From contig CAWGAE010000020.1 of assembly GCA_963820395.1 (NCBI GenBank), positions 186,001 through 250,000 of the forward strand: a stretch of 64,000 bases of DNA. The letters run 5' to 3'. The DNA comes from DATFVJ01 sp963820395. GTDB lineage: Bacteria > Actinomycetota > Actinomycetes > Streptosporangiales > Streptosporangiaceae. This document shows positions 25,338 through 34,869 of the stretch, piece by piece (the stretch's first letter is position 1; each line of letters starts with the position of its first letter). The position numbers were made by a program, and so were the translations under genes. Below the pieces are notes generated by a model that made no database searches, was not told the origin of the DNA, and was given only the letters and a program-made list of their open reading frames with translations.

Positions 25338-27650
25338 TCACGGCGGACCGTCACCCCACGCCGACGTCAGCCACGCCAGGTCGGTCACGGCCTTGTGCCG
25401 CGCGTCCTTCTCGCGGGTGAACAGCTCGTCGGTCTTCGTCAGCACGAGCGTGTATGGCCGTCCCTGCCGCCGGGTCTGGTGTCGCACCGGTAGCTCGGCC
25501 GAGTCGATCTGGGTGTGCACGTGCCGCCGCCCGTCCGTCGCCAGTGGCCACTCGAAGACCCGCTCCGACCGGGAACCGAGAAACGTCCCCAACGTGTCAC
25601 ACAGGTCGCACCCGCACCCGGTCCATTCGATCGACCAGTCGTCTTCGTCACGCAGCGGCCGCGCGATGATCGCGCCGAGCCGCCGCCCGCAGTCACGCGC
25701 GACCACATCGAGCCCCGCCGCCCGCCGCGTGGCCGCCGGCAGCGCGGCCACCGAACGCAGCGCCGGCATCAGGCACCGCAGCACGTTGTCCCCGTACCCG
25801 CCCAGCGCCGCCACGATCTCGTCCCGCAGCTCGTCGTCGGCCGCCTCCAGCAGCCGCACGAGGGGCGAGCTCAGCATCTCCAGCCGCGGCTGCTGGATCT
25901 CGGTCCGCGCGGTGGTGGTCCAGAGCCGCAGCTGATCGCCCATCCAGCCCCAGGCGCCGGCGGCCAGCAGCCGCCCCACCTCCGGACCCCCGGCGGCACG
26001 CAGCGCCGCGCACAGTCCCGGCAGCCTCTCCACCCACTCGTATCGGTCCGCCTCAAGGTAGTGCCTCGGCCCGAACCACCCGGCGATGACCCCGCGCGTC
26101 CACTCCTCGCCGTACTGCCCGGCCGCCGCCAGCCCGCCCGCGTGCTCCGGCGCGACCGTCTCCACCCGGAACGGCTCCAGCAGCATCGCCGCCGTCCCGG
26201 CCGCGCCGAGGCCCGCCGCCACATGCAGCGCCGTACCCAGCAGTCCCGCCTGCGATCCGATCTTTTTCCAGAAAGGCGCGAGCGACTCCGCGCCAGCACG
26301 TGCCCCTTCCAGGTCTCCGGCCTCGAGGCGGGTGTGCAGTTCCGACAGCGCCCACTGCGACCCGGCTTCGGCGCGCGCCGCGAACGCCCGGTCCCGCGGC
26401 CACACCACGACCGCGGCCCGGCGGTACCACCGGTCCAGCGTGTTGCCGTAGTTGCCCATGTAGCCCTCGTATTCGGACTGGTAGGGCATCAGGTCCGCGC
26501 TCGGGGTGGTGGCACACACCTCGGAGTCGGGGACGTGCAACGATATCGGCTCGCCGCCGGTGCCGTCCGGGCTGGTCCACCAGCCGAGGGCGATCTCGTC
26601 GTCGATCAGCTCATTGAGCTGGTAGTCATCGTGGTCGCCGCCTCGGTCCCGGGATGCGCCGTCGTCGTAGTCCTCCTCGTCGTCTTCATCCTCGTGGTCG
26701 TAATAGTCGTCCCATGGGTCGCTGTCGGACGGCCAGGCGTCCCATGTCTCCTTCACCTCGGCGAGCGCCAGCACCGCCTCGCACCTAGCGCGTTCTGCGG
26801 CGGCGCGCAGCAGCGCGGCGCGTTCTGCGTCAACGCCTTTGAGCCGGTTCCAGTTCAGGCCCCGCTGGGTGTACTCGTGGTCCAGCAGGTAGACGAGCCG
26901 GTTCGACGGGTCGAGGTCGGCGCGGCCATAGCGTCGCGTGGCGGGCGTGGTGAAGTGCTCGGTGAGACAGTGCGCCAAGTCGGCGACCGGCCCGGCTCCC
27001 TGCGCGTCGGTCTCGCTGTCCGCGAGCAGGTTGAGCGTCAGCGTCACCCGGTAACCGGACTTCACGGGTTTGACCTCGTGACGGCAGTCGGCGTAGAACG
27101 CGACGAAAGACAGCTCCTCCTTCGACGTCCGGTACGTGACGCTCTCGCCGCCATGCTCGACGACCAGTTCCCCGCCCGTGTGCGCCGAAGGCAACGACAC
27201 GACCAGCGTGCCCACCATGGCGTCGTCCTTCTCCGAGTCCTGATGAGGCAGGAAAAACTGTCCTTTGCCGTACACCAGCATCGCGTGCAGCTCGGCCCGC
27301 AGCTTTGTCGTGGGCAGCAGCCCCAGCTCGTCCCGGACGTTGTCCAGCACAGCGCCGAGCGTTGCCTCCCAGGTGGGGCCGTCCAGCGTGATGAGGTCCG
27401 GCGTGATCTCCCATGCGTCACGAACGGTAGTGTCAGTCAGCGTCTGCTCCCCGCGCCCGAACTTCGCCGGCTGCGCCACCGCTATCAGCTTCTTCGCGAG
27501 CGGCGCACGCACAGGAGTCTGCACCGCCCCGACACCATCGACCCCGACCTGCAGCGCGTCCGCCGCTGCCAGGATCTGCGCGCTGAACGCCCCGGGCGCC
27601 TGCGCGTCGTCGAGCAGCTTGGCCAGCCATTCCCGTGCCGCGCGACCCAT
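25338..27650 (-). CDS. 2OG-Fe(II) oxygenase with long C-terminal region
   Basis: A protein of 770 aa. The prolyl-4-hydroxylase-type core lies in residues 60-210: iron ligands H136 and D138 (FFLPHQDSEKDD) and H191 (ADCRHEVKPV), with R201 (GYRVTLTLNLL) for 2-oxoglutarate. An acidic linker (DEDDEEDYDDG near residue 320) leads to about 430 helical residues without a known domain, ending in a Cys-bearing segment (WTGCGCDLCDTLGTFLGSRS). ATG 27650 has GGGAGGG five bases upstream; the frame is open to 27893 but that part lacks family similarity. The substrate is probably a protein side chain, by family analogy. Frame intact over 2.3 kb. Confidence 0.88.
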   Translation of the reverse strand: MGRAAREWLAKLLDDAQAPGAFSAQILAAADALQVGVDGVGAVQTPVRAPLAKKLIAVAQPAKFGRGEQTLTDTTVRDAWEITPDLITLDGPTWEATLGAVLDNVRDELGLLPTTKLRAELHAMLVYGKGQFFLPHQDSEKDDAMVGTLVVSLPSAHTGGELVVEHGGESVTYRTSKEELSFVAFYADCRHEVKPVKSGYRVTLTLNLLADSETDAQGAGPVADLAHCLTEHFTTPATRRYGRADLDPSNRLVYLLDHEYTQRGLNWNRLKGVDAERAALLRAAAERARCEAVLALAEVKETWDAWPSDSDPWDDYYDHEDEDDEEDYDDGASRDRGGDHDDYQLNELIDDEIALGWWTSPDGTGGEPISLHVPDSEVCATTPSADLMPYQSEYEGYMGNYGNTLDRWYRRAAVVVWPRDRAFAARAEAGSQWALSELHTRLEAGDLEGARAGAESLAPFWKKIGSQAGLLGTALHVAAGLGAAGTAAMLLEPFRVETVAPEHAGGLAAAGQYGEEWTRGVIAGWFGPRHYLEADRYEWVERLPGLCAALRAAGGPEVGRLLAAGAWGWMGDQLRLWTTTARTEIQQPRLEMLSSPLVRLLEAADDELRDEIVAALGGYGDNVLRCLMPALRSVAALPAATRRAAGLDVVARDCGRRLGAIIARPLRDEDDWSIEWTGCGCDLCDTLGTFLGSRSERVFEWPLATDGRRHVHTQIDSAELPVRHQTRRQGRPYTLVLTKTDELFTREKDARHKAVTDLAWLTSAWGDGPP

Positions 27651-28284
27651 GAAGCCCTCCCAGCTCGGCCCTTCTAAGGCAGCGACTGTACCAACGGACA
27701 CCCGCGCACTGCTGCCGGAGAGCGAACAGCAGAACCGGGTGAAGCTCGGTCCGGCCCAGCGGAGGCCCAGCGGGGAGCTGCCGGGGGGGACCGGGCTTGC
27801 CGCGTAAGAGTAACCACCGGCCCGCCAGTCAGGCGGAGTTAGCAGGCTGAGGGCTCGCGTCATCGGCTGGAGTTTCGTTGTTCCGCTGATCACGCTCAGG
27901 AGGGCTCGGTGAGTTCGTTCGACCTGCGGCAGCGAACACCATCACCCGCAAGCGGGGGAACCTACAACGTCTCGTCCATCGGCCGCTCATCGGTCCCGTT
28001 CTTGACCGTGGCGGACCGCTATCTCGGGCAGCGGCCGTCCTGGCCTGGATCGCCGGAATCGTCTCCGTGCTCGCCACCCTGGTCGCCGGCGCCGATTCCC
28101 AGTCGCGCATGCAGGAGCCGCCTGGCGGCAGGAACTGCACGTCTCCCATGTCCTGCGGTCCCGCCACCCACTTCCAGGCCTGCTGCGGTGCAGTGCGTGC
28201 TGAGCGGCTGGCGGGGGTTTCCCGCCAGCAGCTGGCCGCCCGGGCACCGCGGCGCTGTGGCCAGGCAGCATGCGCGAAGGCGGG
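27651..28284. other. No gene recognised
   Basis: About 630 bp between the oxygenase gene and an IS110 fragment. The oxygenase promoter should be at its left end. A single CRISPR-repeat-like palindrome (ATCACCCGCAAGCGGGGGAA) is discussed under rejected items. Confidence 0.45.
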
Positions 28285-28470
28285 GACCCGGTGATCACCG
28301 CGACCAAGACCGCGCTGCGGATCCTGGGCCGGCGGGTGCTGGCCCTGGATGAGGAGAAGGCGCGCATCGATGCGCTGCTCACTCCGCTGGTGACCCGGAC
28401 CGCCCCGGGCCTGCTGACGCTGCACGGAGCCGGGATCGACACCGCAGCCGCCCTGCTGGTCGGCCGAGTG
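28285..28470 (+). pseudogene. IS110-family transposase, middle fragment
   Basis: VITATKTALRILGRRVLALD, EEKARIDALLTPLVTRTAPG, LLTLHGAGIDTAAALLV is the IS110 central coiled region and the start of the transposase_20 domain. It stops abruptly at the 3' end of the next leftward gene. No start, no catalytic RuvC-like part. Confidence 0.7.
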
Positions 28471-29041
28471 CTCGCCGGACCGCTACGGTGCTGGGACCAC
28501 CTTGACCGCCCAATTCCCCTCGCTGTTGACCTCCAGGTAATGCGTCCCGGAGTCGCTGTAGACGTGGACGACCCCGCTGCCCCACGGTGCCGAGCTGGTT
28601 CGGGTCGTTGACGTTGAAGTCGTGGCCGCCGTCACCGTAGATCTGGAAGTTCACGCTGGACCCCATGCCGCCTTCGCCGTAGGTCCAGTAAATGTCGTAG
28701 TCGCCGGAACCGCCGACTGTGTACTTTTGGGTCGTGTACTGGCCGGAACCCGAGACGGTCAGCAGGGCCTGCGAGGCAAAACTCGGTGGCGGCGGGGGTG
28801 AAGGTGCCGCCGATGGCTGCTCGGCGGCAGCGGCAGCAGGACTGCTGGCGCTTCCGCCCGCGGCCGGGGAGGACACGCTCACTGAGGAAGACGAGCCGGT
28901 GCTTTTCTTGCCCCCGGCGACGCCCGCTATGATCAGGATGACCATGAACGCACCGAGGCCGATGAAGACGTTTCGGACGATGTGCCGCTTCTTCTTCGGC
29001 GGCTGTGGCGGAACACCGTAAGGGTTCCCGCCGGGACCTAG

Positions 29042-30950
29042 CGGGAGTTTCCCCCTTAGCGTGATCTTGAAGCATTTCGGGACCTGGCGGCCCGACTGGG
29101 TTGTGCTGTGAGCTGCTGAATCAGGCGTGTCGTGATCGATATTGAGCGGCTGAAGGTGTATTACCTAGAAGTATGGCGAGCTTGGTGGCGAAGAAGCAGG
29201 GCCAGCGGACCTACTACTACCTGGTGGAGCCGGCCGGGGTCGGCGGCAAGCCGCGGATCGTCTCCCAGCGTTATCTCGGGTCGGCGGAGGAGGTCGCGGC
29301 CCGGCTCAGCGAGGCCGGGCCGGGCGAGCCGGAACGGACCCGGCACCTGGCGTTTGGCGACCTGGCCGCCGTGTGGGGAGTGCTGGAGCGGCTGGGGTAT
29401 GCCGCAATCATCGATGGGGCAGCCGGGCAGCGGCGGGCGGACGCCTCCGCATCGGTGGGCACCTACCTGGCGCTGGCGTGCGCGAACCGGGTGGTGGCGC
29501 CGTGCTCGAAGCTGGCGTTCGCGGACTGGTGGGCCACGACGGCCGGAGACCGGCTGGCGCGGGTGCCATCAGCGGCGCTGGATCACCGGCGGTTCTGGGA
29601 CGCGATGGACGCGCTGGATCAGGCGGCACTGACCGTCATCGAGCGGCGGCTGGCGGCCGCGATGGCGGCCGAGTTCGGCCTGGGCCTTTCCGGGATGGCG
29701 CTGGACATGACCAACTTCGCCACGTTCATCGATTCCGGCAACGACAGGGCGCCGATCGCCCAGCGCGGGCACGCCAAGCAGAAGCGCACCGACCTGCGGC
29801 TGGCCGGGCTGGGCCTGGTGGTCACCCGCGACGGCGGGATCCCGCTGGTGGGCCACGCCTACCCGGGCAACCGCAACGACGTGACGATCTTCCCCGAGGT
29901 GGTCGATGAACTGGTGACCCGCTACCGGGCGATCGCCGCCGACGACCAAGACCTCACCGTCGTGTTCGACGCCGGGCAGAGCTCGTCGGGCAACTTCGCC
30001 CACCTCACCGAGGCCGGGCTGCAGTTCGTCGGGTCGCTGCCGCCCTCGGACTACCCGGACCTGCTCGCCCTCCCGGCCCGCCGCCTCGCCGTGATCGACG
30101 CCGAGCGGTTCCCGGGGCTGACCGGGCACGAGACAACAGCCGAAGCGCTGGGGGCCCGGCGGCGGGTGCTGCTCACCCACTCCGACACCCTGCACGCCAG
30201 GCAGTCCCGCGGCTCCGGCCAGACCACCGGCAAAGCCACCCGCAAGCTCGCCGAGCTGGCCGCCCGCCTGGAACGCGGCCGCACCCGCCGCGATCGCGCC
30301 GCCGTAGAAGCCGACATCGCCAAGATCACCCGGCCCCGCTGGCTGAACCGGGTCCTCACCACCACCCTGACCGGCGACAAGCCCAGCCAGCTGCGGCTGA
30401 CCTGGACCGTGGACGAGCCGGCCCGCCACGAGCTGGAGACCGAGCTGTTCGGTAAACGGATCCTGGTCACCAGCCGAGACGACTGGCCGGTACCCGAGGT
30501 GGTCGCCGGCTACCGCTCCCAGTCCGACGCCGAAGCCGGGTTCCGCCAGCTCAAAGACCCGCGCGTGGTGTCCTTCTCCCCGATGCGCCACTGGACCGAC
30601 CAGAAAATCCGGGTGCACGTCTCCTACTGCGTCACCGCCCTGGCCGTCGCCCACCTGATGCGCCGCCAAGCCCGCCAGCACCGTCTTGACCTGTCAGTCC
30701 GGGTCCTGCTCAGCGAACTCGCCGGTATCCAGGAAACCGTGCTGCTCTACCCCTCCACCGGAGGCCGGCCCCGCGCCCGGCGCATGCTCACCGAGATGAC
30801 CTCGACCCAGCAGCGCCTCTACGAGATCTTCGGACTGGACCGCTACGCGCCAGCGCGGTGAGACCAGTTAGGTAATACACCCATCCACCCGCTGCACACC
30901 AGTTGACCTGGGCAAACACGATCAAGATCAAACTACGGGGGAAACTCGCG
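29042..30950 (+). mobile_element. Complete IS1634-family element, about 1909 bp
   Basis: Inverted ends CGGGAGTTTCCCCC (29042) and, on the other strand, CGCGAGTTTCCCCC (30950); similarity continues inward to TGATCTTGA. CTAG flanks both sides (29038-29041, 30951-30954); the exact boundary could move by up to three bases because CGG is shared. It splits the Pro-rich gene. Confidence 0.8.
29173..30861 (+). CDS. IS1634-family transposase
   Basis: A protein of 562 aa starting MASLVAKKQGQRTYYYLVEP, typical of the group. DDE residues: D in ALDMTNFATFID, D in TVVFDAGQSSSGNF and E in YRSQSDAEAGFRQLKD. It ends RLYEIFGLDRYAP. The gene is uninterrupted and its element has both ends and a target duplication, so it is probably active. 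It shares the family but little sequence with the 13.4-kb transposase. Confidence 0.92.
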   Translation: MASLVAKKQGQRTYYYLVEPAGVGGKPRIVSQRYLGSAEEVAARLSEAGPGEPERTRHLAFGDLAAVWGVLERLGYAAIIDGAAGQRRADASASVGTYLALACANRVVAPCSKLAFADWWATTAGDRLARVPSAALDHRRFWDAMDALDQAALTVIERRLAAAMAAEFGLGLSGMALDMTNFATFIDSGNDRAPIAQRGHAKQKRTDLRLAGLGLVVTRDGGIPLVGHAYPGNRNDVTIFPEVVDELVTRYRAIAADDQDLTVVFDAGQSSSGNFAHLTEAGLQFVGSLPPSDYPDLLALPARRLAVIDAERFPGLTGHETTAEALGARRRVLLTHSDTLHARQSRGSGQTTGKATRKLAELAARLERGRTRRDRAAVEADIAKITRPRWLNRVLTTTLTGDKPSQLRLTWTVDEPARHELETELFGKRILVTSRDDWPVPEVVAGYRSQSDAEAGFRQLKDPRVVSFSPMRHWTDQKIRVHVSYCVTALAVAHLMRRQARQHRLDLSVRVLLSELAGIQETVLLYPSTGGRPRARRMLTEMTSTQQRLYEIFGLDRYAPAR

Positions 30951-31204
30951 CTAGCGGAAAGCCGCCGCCGTAGGGCGGCTGGCCGGGAGGGGGCGGCGAG
31001 TAGTCCGCGTTCGGTATCAACCTCGGCCGCTCTGGGGGGCGCGGCGGCTGGTCGCTCATCTTCGGTAGGCTCCTAATCGCTAAATGTGCATCAGAATGAC
31101 GCGCCCGGGATGACAATGGTTGTCTGTCGGCATGTCACGTTATTGGCACTGGGGCAGGGCATCAGGGAGGCGTGGACGACACGCTGGCCCTGGACCTGGG
31201 CTTC

Positions 31205-31330
31205 CCCTTCCCGAGCCCGCGCGGACCCATCTCCTTGACGCGGCACGGGACGCGGCCAACGGGGAGCCCGTGTACATCGTCTTCCACGGGGAGCGGATCG
31301 CCCGTCTCACCGGCGCGCCGCGCCGGGTCG
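31205..31330 (+). pseudogene. Possible Phd/YefM-type antitoxin fragment
   Basis: LPLPEPARTHLLDAARDAAN, GEPVYIVFHGERIARLTGAP is similar to the Phd antitoxin core (A-GEPVYIV-HG-R-A-L). No start, no partner toxin nearby, and the frame runs into a dispersed repeat. Low confidence. Confidence 0.3.
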
Positions 31331-31369
31331 GCACCGTAGGTGCTGCACGCCCGGCGCGAAGTCGGCCGG

Positions 31370-31434
31370 GCGCCGCCTTGGTTCTCTTTATGGCTCTATT
31401 CGGCAATACATCTGGCATCGGATCATCTGATCCG
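31370..31434. repeat. Dispersed 65-bp repeat, copy 1 (copy 2 at 39842-39905)
   Basis: GCGCCGCCTTG, then a segment containing GGCTCTATTCGGCAATACAT and ending in the palindrome CGGATCATCTGATCCG. The other copy differs by a few bases and short gaps. GGCTCT at the edge and the inner sequence look like one end of an ISL3-type element, but no transposase is nearby. Confidence 0.75.
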
Positions 31435-32548
31435 CAGGACTGGGCACATCGTCCAGGACCGTCCGTTGCGATCCGTGCGCTGGGCCGACATTCCAGAGTT
31501 GTGCACGCGGGACACGGGTTGTCCAGCGGCTTGGCAGCAGTATTGGCAGCAGTCACAGCGGAACGGTTCCGATCCTCGGCCATCTGCTTTTCAGGCCGGT
31601 TTTCAGGCCGGACATATTGCAAGTTGCGACATGACGTGCGAGCGTCCTTGGCCGCTGCCGACCGCCGACGCTTGCCGTTGGCTGCTTGCTGTTGATGTCA
31701 CCGTTTTTGTCAGGCGCGGCCCGGCCGCGAGCGACGGTTCACACCGTCATCTGAGGCCTCACGCGAACGACTATCTCTGGGCCCTGGACTCCGTCATCGC
31801 CCGCAGTCCAACGCGCTCAACCTCATCGTCGCCCACGGCATGACCCTCCCCCACCCCATCTCCGAGGGAGGGCCGGGGTGCGGGTGGCAGCGCCCCGCGA
31901 AAGCCGACGGTTTTACAGAGAGTCGGCGACTTCACCCACTCAGGCCCTCTGACCTGCGGTTAGACCGTCCGGTTAGTACCCGGCCATCCGTGCCGTTTCG
32001 CCATGGTTGCGGATGGTGTTGTGGTTGCCGCTCGCTGTAGGCCGGGCGTCCGTTTTTCAGGCATGGCGGTCTCCCAGTTCGGAGACGCTGTCCGAGTGTG
32101 AAGAGATGCTGCCGCGTGTCCGTGGCAGGCGTTGATTGTCGCCGTTGCTGTCATCGTTGCTGTCAGCCGCCGGATCCGCTCAGCCGCCGTGGCCTCTTCG
32201 TCCCGAAGCCAAGTTCCGCCACTCCTACGCTGCGGTGTTAGACCCTTGACGTGCTGTGATCATCCATGGGCGTCCATCTGTGTACCGCCTCAGCCGGGGG
32301 GATCGTCACTCAGTTGGTCACTCGATCCAAAGTCGCGGCCGCGCAGTCGAACTACTAGGAGTGTGGTCAACGGCGGTCGCTGGCGCAGGTACGTCGCCCA
32401 TGTCCGTTGTGACAGAGCGGTTCACGTCGGCTCAGTTGCTGCATATGTCCCTGTCCCAAGTGTCCACTGTATGCTGTTCGACATGTGGGCGGCGACGGTC
32501 TGGGATGACGCGGATTGGGAAGGCGCGCAGACTAGAGGATGGACCGTC
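31435..32548. other. Long stretch without a supportable gene
   Basis: About 1.1 kb between a dispersed repeat and the 32549 gene. A frame with QAGFQAGHIASCDMTCERPW and others are open but show no family motif. Lower GC than the flanks toward the right end. Possibly regulatory or debris. Confidence 0.4.
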
Positions 32549-33190
32549 ATGGGAAGGCTCCGGAAACGCCGGGAGCGTCAATTCCGGGAGGCGGCAGACG
32601 CTCGGCGACGGCTTGCCAACAACCATGACATATCCCGTTTCATGACTCCTGCAGCCGCACAACGCGAGTACGAGGATATGGTCAAGGCACGCTGGCACGG
32701 TGGTCCAGCCGTTCTCGCTTTTCTCTTTGCACACCCGGACTCCGATGCTATGCGAATGCTCGATGCCCGCGGGGACTACTTTGACGTGCGCAGCGGCGAC
32801 ACGTGGGACCTGTTTTTTCCCGGCTACTATCGATCGCCGAGAGGGCGTGACTTCGAGCAGGAGACTGGTGCGCGGCCGATCGGTCATGGTTATGGGGCTG
32901 ATTGGTATTTTAATTTTGGCGATTTCAACATGTTGCGTCAGGATATTGAGCGATCATCGGAACGGCGGTGGGAATACTCAGGCGGAACTGATCTTGTGCT
33001 CGTCAACGGTTGGCTATTTGAGCGCGGTGAGCCCACGGTTGACTGGGCGTCCACCATCTCCGGCCAGATCACCGATCGAACAGACGGTACGAAAACCTTG
33101 ACACTTGCTAACGTAATCGAGCGGATCACCTTGATCACAAGGGGTGAAGGCAATCGGGCTATTCGGGAGAGCGGGATCTTCCCGGAGGTA
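32549..33190 (+). pseudogene. Unrecognised protein, 5' part, interrupted by IS30
   Basis: MGRLRKRRERQFREAADARR, LANNHDISRFMTPAAAQREY, then PAVLAFLFAHPDSDAMRMLD, ARGDYFDVRSGDTWDLFFPG, YGADWYFNFGDFNMLRQDIE, GTDLVLVNGWLFERGEPTVD and a C-terminal VIERITLITRGEGNR. The mix of aromatic and acidic residues suggests a folded globular domain, but I do not recognise it. GAGGATGG precedes the ATG at 32549. Base composition is clearly lower in GC than its neighbours, suggesting transfer from elsewhere. The likely end of the gene is at 34281-34428 beyond the IS30 element. The neighbouring STAND genes make a defence-effector or accessory role possible but unproven. Confidence 0.5.
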
Positions 33191-34280
33191 CCGATGTCTT
33201 CCTGTCGGTGATCTTCTTTGCTGAGATTCTCGGCGGACCCGATGATTGTGGAGGGGTCCGTGGGGGAACAGCGTCGGCCGTTGACGCTTGAAGATCGTGA
33301 GGAGATATCGCGCTGTCTGGCGGTCCGCCTGACGAACAAGGAGATTGCGGCCCATATCGAGCGTAACGAGTCGGTGGTATGCCGGGAGATCTCCCGTAAT
33401 GGCGGCCGGGAGAAGTACCGGGCGCACCGGGCGCAGTCGCGGGCGGAAAAGGAGCGATGCCGCCCAAAAGCCAGGAAGATGGACGCTGATCCGGTGCTGC
33501 GCTGCCATGTGGTGTCCGGTTTGCGCAGCGGCTTCTCCCCGGATCAGGTGGCGGGCCGGTTGAAGTACGACCGGGCCTGCGGGCAGGCTGGGGAGGTGGT
33601 GTCGCACGAGGCGATTTACACCTGGATATACGCGTTGCCGAAGGGCGAGCTGTCCCGCCTGGGCGTCGAGCTGCGTTCCGGCCGTGAGCAGCGCAAGCCG
33701 CGCGGGCGGGCAAAGACGCCTGGCGCCCGGATTGTGGGGATGCGCTCGATCGAGGACCGTCCCGGCGAGGTCGCCGATCGCCAGGTGCCCGGGCATTGGG
33801 AGGGTGATCTCATTGTGGGGAAGAACGGGGCAACGGCGGCCGGGACCCTGGTCGAGCGCACGAGCCGGTTCACCGCGATCGTCCCGCTTCCGTTCGGCCG
33901 CACCGCCGACCGGGTGCGCTCGGCCCTGATCGATCAGGTCACGGATCTGCCGGCGCAGCTGGTGAAGTCGATCACCTGGGATCAGGGGTCAGAGATGGCC
34001 GATCATGCCGCCTTCTCCCTCGCCACCAAGATCGATGTCTATTTCGCCCACCCGCATTCACCGTGGGAACGGGGCACGAACGAGAACACGAACGGGCTCA
34101 TCCGGGAATACATCCCGAAAGGGACGCCGGTCCCTTCCGATCCTGGGTTCTTGAATTCCGTGTCTCACTCACTAAACATCCGCCCGAGGCGTATACTTGG
34201 CTACAGAACGCCAGCCGAAGTGTTCGTCGAGATGCTTAGCGAATTTGCTTCCACCGGTTGACACCGCCCACTCGTGACCT
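33190..34280 (+). mobile_element. IS30-family element
   Basis: One transposase gene with flanks. The right end reads CTTCCACCGGTTGACACCGC at about 34247-34266; a clear matching left end was not found, so the left boundary (about 33190) is an estimate. It interrupts the 32549 gene. Confidence 0.6.
33242..34261 (+). CDS. IS30-family transposase
   Basis: A protein of 339 aa from ATG 33242 (GTG 33260 with GGAGGGG before it is an alternative). N-terminal HTH: LTLEDREEISRCLAVRLTNK, EIAAHIERNESVVCREISRN. DDE domain: D in VPGHWEGDLIVGKNG, D in KSITWDQGSEMADHAAF and E in PWERGTNENTNGLIREY, the hallmark order of IS30. It ends RRILGYRTPAEVFVEMLSEF. Intact. Confidence 0.92.
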   Translation: MIVEGSVGEQRRPLTLEDREEISRCLAVRLTNKEIAAHIERNESVVCREISRNGGREKYRAHRAQSRAEKERCRPKARKMDADPVLRCHVVSGLRSGFSPDQVAGRLKYDRACGQAGEVVSHEAIYTWIYALPKGELSRLGVELRSGREQRKPRGRAKTPGARIVGMRSIEDRPGEVADRQVPGHWEGDLIVGKNGATAAGTLVERTSRFTAIVPLPFGRTADRVRSALIDQVTDLPAQLVKSITWDQGSEMADHAAFSLATKIDVYFAHPHSPWERGTNENTNGLIREYIPKGTPVPSDPGFLNSVSHSLNIRPRRILGYRTPAEVFVEMLSEFASTG

Positions 34281-34428
34281 GGAGACTGCGGCCGAAGACT
34301 CCTCTTATGGGGTTGGCGAAGTTACGGATGGACCACCTACGCCGGAGAGTCATGTCGCGCGTGACTTCATGATTAACGCTCTGGGTGGCATCGCAGCAGC
34401 TCTAGGCGCACGTGTATTGGGTGTGTGA
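34281..34428 (+). pseudogene. Likely 3' end of the IS30-interrupted gene
   Basis: The first frame after the element, DLETAAEDSSYGVGEVTDGP, PTPESHVARDFMINALGGIA, AALGARVLGV, is open to TGA at 34426-34428 with the same low-GC usage as the 5' part. It has no start of its own. Continuity across the element is inferred. Confidence 0.4.
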
Positions 34429-34869
34429 CTCTCAGGCAGGATCGTCCTCGAAGATCGGGCGGTCTGTGATCCCCTCGATGCGAACTACCGGCAGACAGGT
34501 CACTGGCGGTCGCTCGCGCAGGTCGACCGGCGCATCAGTGTGCTTGCGACCGTTCAGCACCGGCGCGGTTGCTGCACTTTCGTGCTGCACGCAAGCAACT
34601 TGAAGCTTAAGGCCCGGAGGCGGTGGGCCAACCATTTCCCTACCTGCTCGGATCGGGATGGCGAGACGGCGGCCTGGGTCCACGTGTGGTCCGCGAGTTC
34701 GCCAACGCCAAGCTATCAGCTTGGGAGGTGGGTGAACGATCCGTCGCAGACAAGCGCATCGCAGGTCAGGAGCTGTCTCGGGTTGTCCGTGAGCACTCGT
34801 TGAGTACCGGCTCTTATCCCTCTATCGGGCACGCAACGGGCTCATCACGGCTTCAGGACCCTATCGTTT
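34429..34869. other. No gene recognised
   Basis: About 440 bp. A leftward frame of 83 codons (34683-34432) and a rightward frame with WRDGGLGPRVVREFANAKLS are open but neither shows a motif or a good ribosome-binding site. Confidence 0.4.

Larger units (their letters stand above)
28483..31059 (-). pseudogene. Pro-rich membrane-anchored protein, split by an IS1634-family element
   Basis: The 5' part lies at 31059-30951 (MSDQPPRPPERPRLIPNADY, SPPPPGQPPYGGGFPL; AGGAG before the ATG) and the 3' part at 29041-28483. Removing the IS and one CTAG copy joins them in frame as GGGFPLGPGGNPYGVPPQPP, then KKKRHIVRNVFIGLGAFMVI, LIIAGVAGGKK (membrane helix) and an extracellular Ser/Ala/Pro linker. The C-terminal beta domain follows (VSGSGQYTTQKYTVGGSGDY, DIYWTYGEGG). 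One further frameshift near 28597 precedes SGVVHVYSDSGTHYLEVNSE and NWAVKVV. The original was about 220 aa with a cytoplasmic Pro-rich tail and a secreted domain. Confidence 0.75.

Noticed and set aside
25515..27677. 720-codon open frame on the + strand
   Set aside because: Antisense shadow of the 2OG-Fe(II) oxygenase; high GC makes long antisense frames common. No domain or ribosome-binding site.
27935..27972. CRISPR-repeat-like palindrome (ATCACCCGCAAGCGGGGGAA)
   Set aside because: Only one copy; no spaced second repeat and no cas gene in the window.
31205..31330. Toxin-antitoxin module
   Set aside because: A Phd-like peptide stretch only; no start, no toxin gene beside it.
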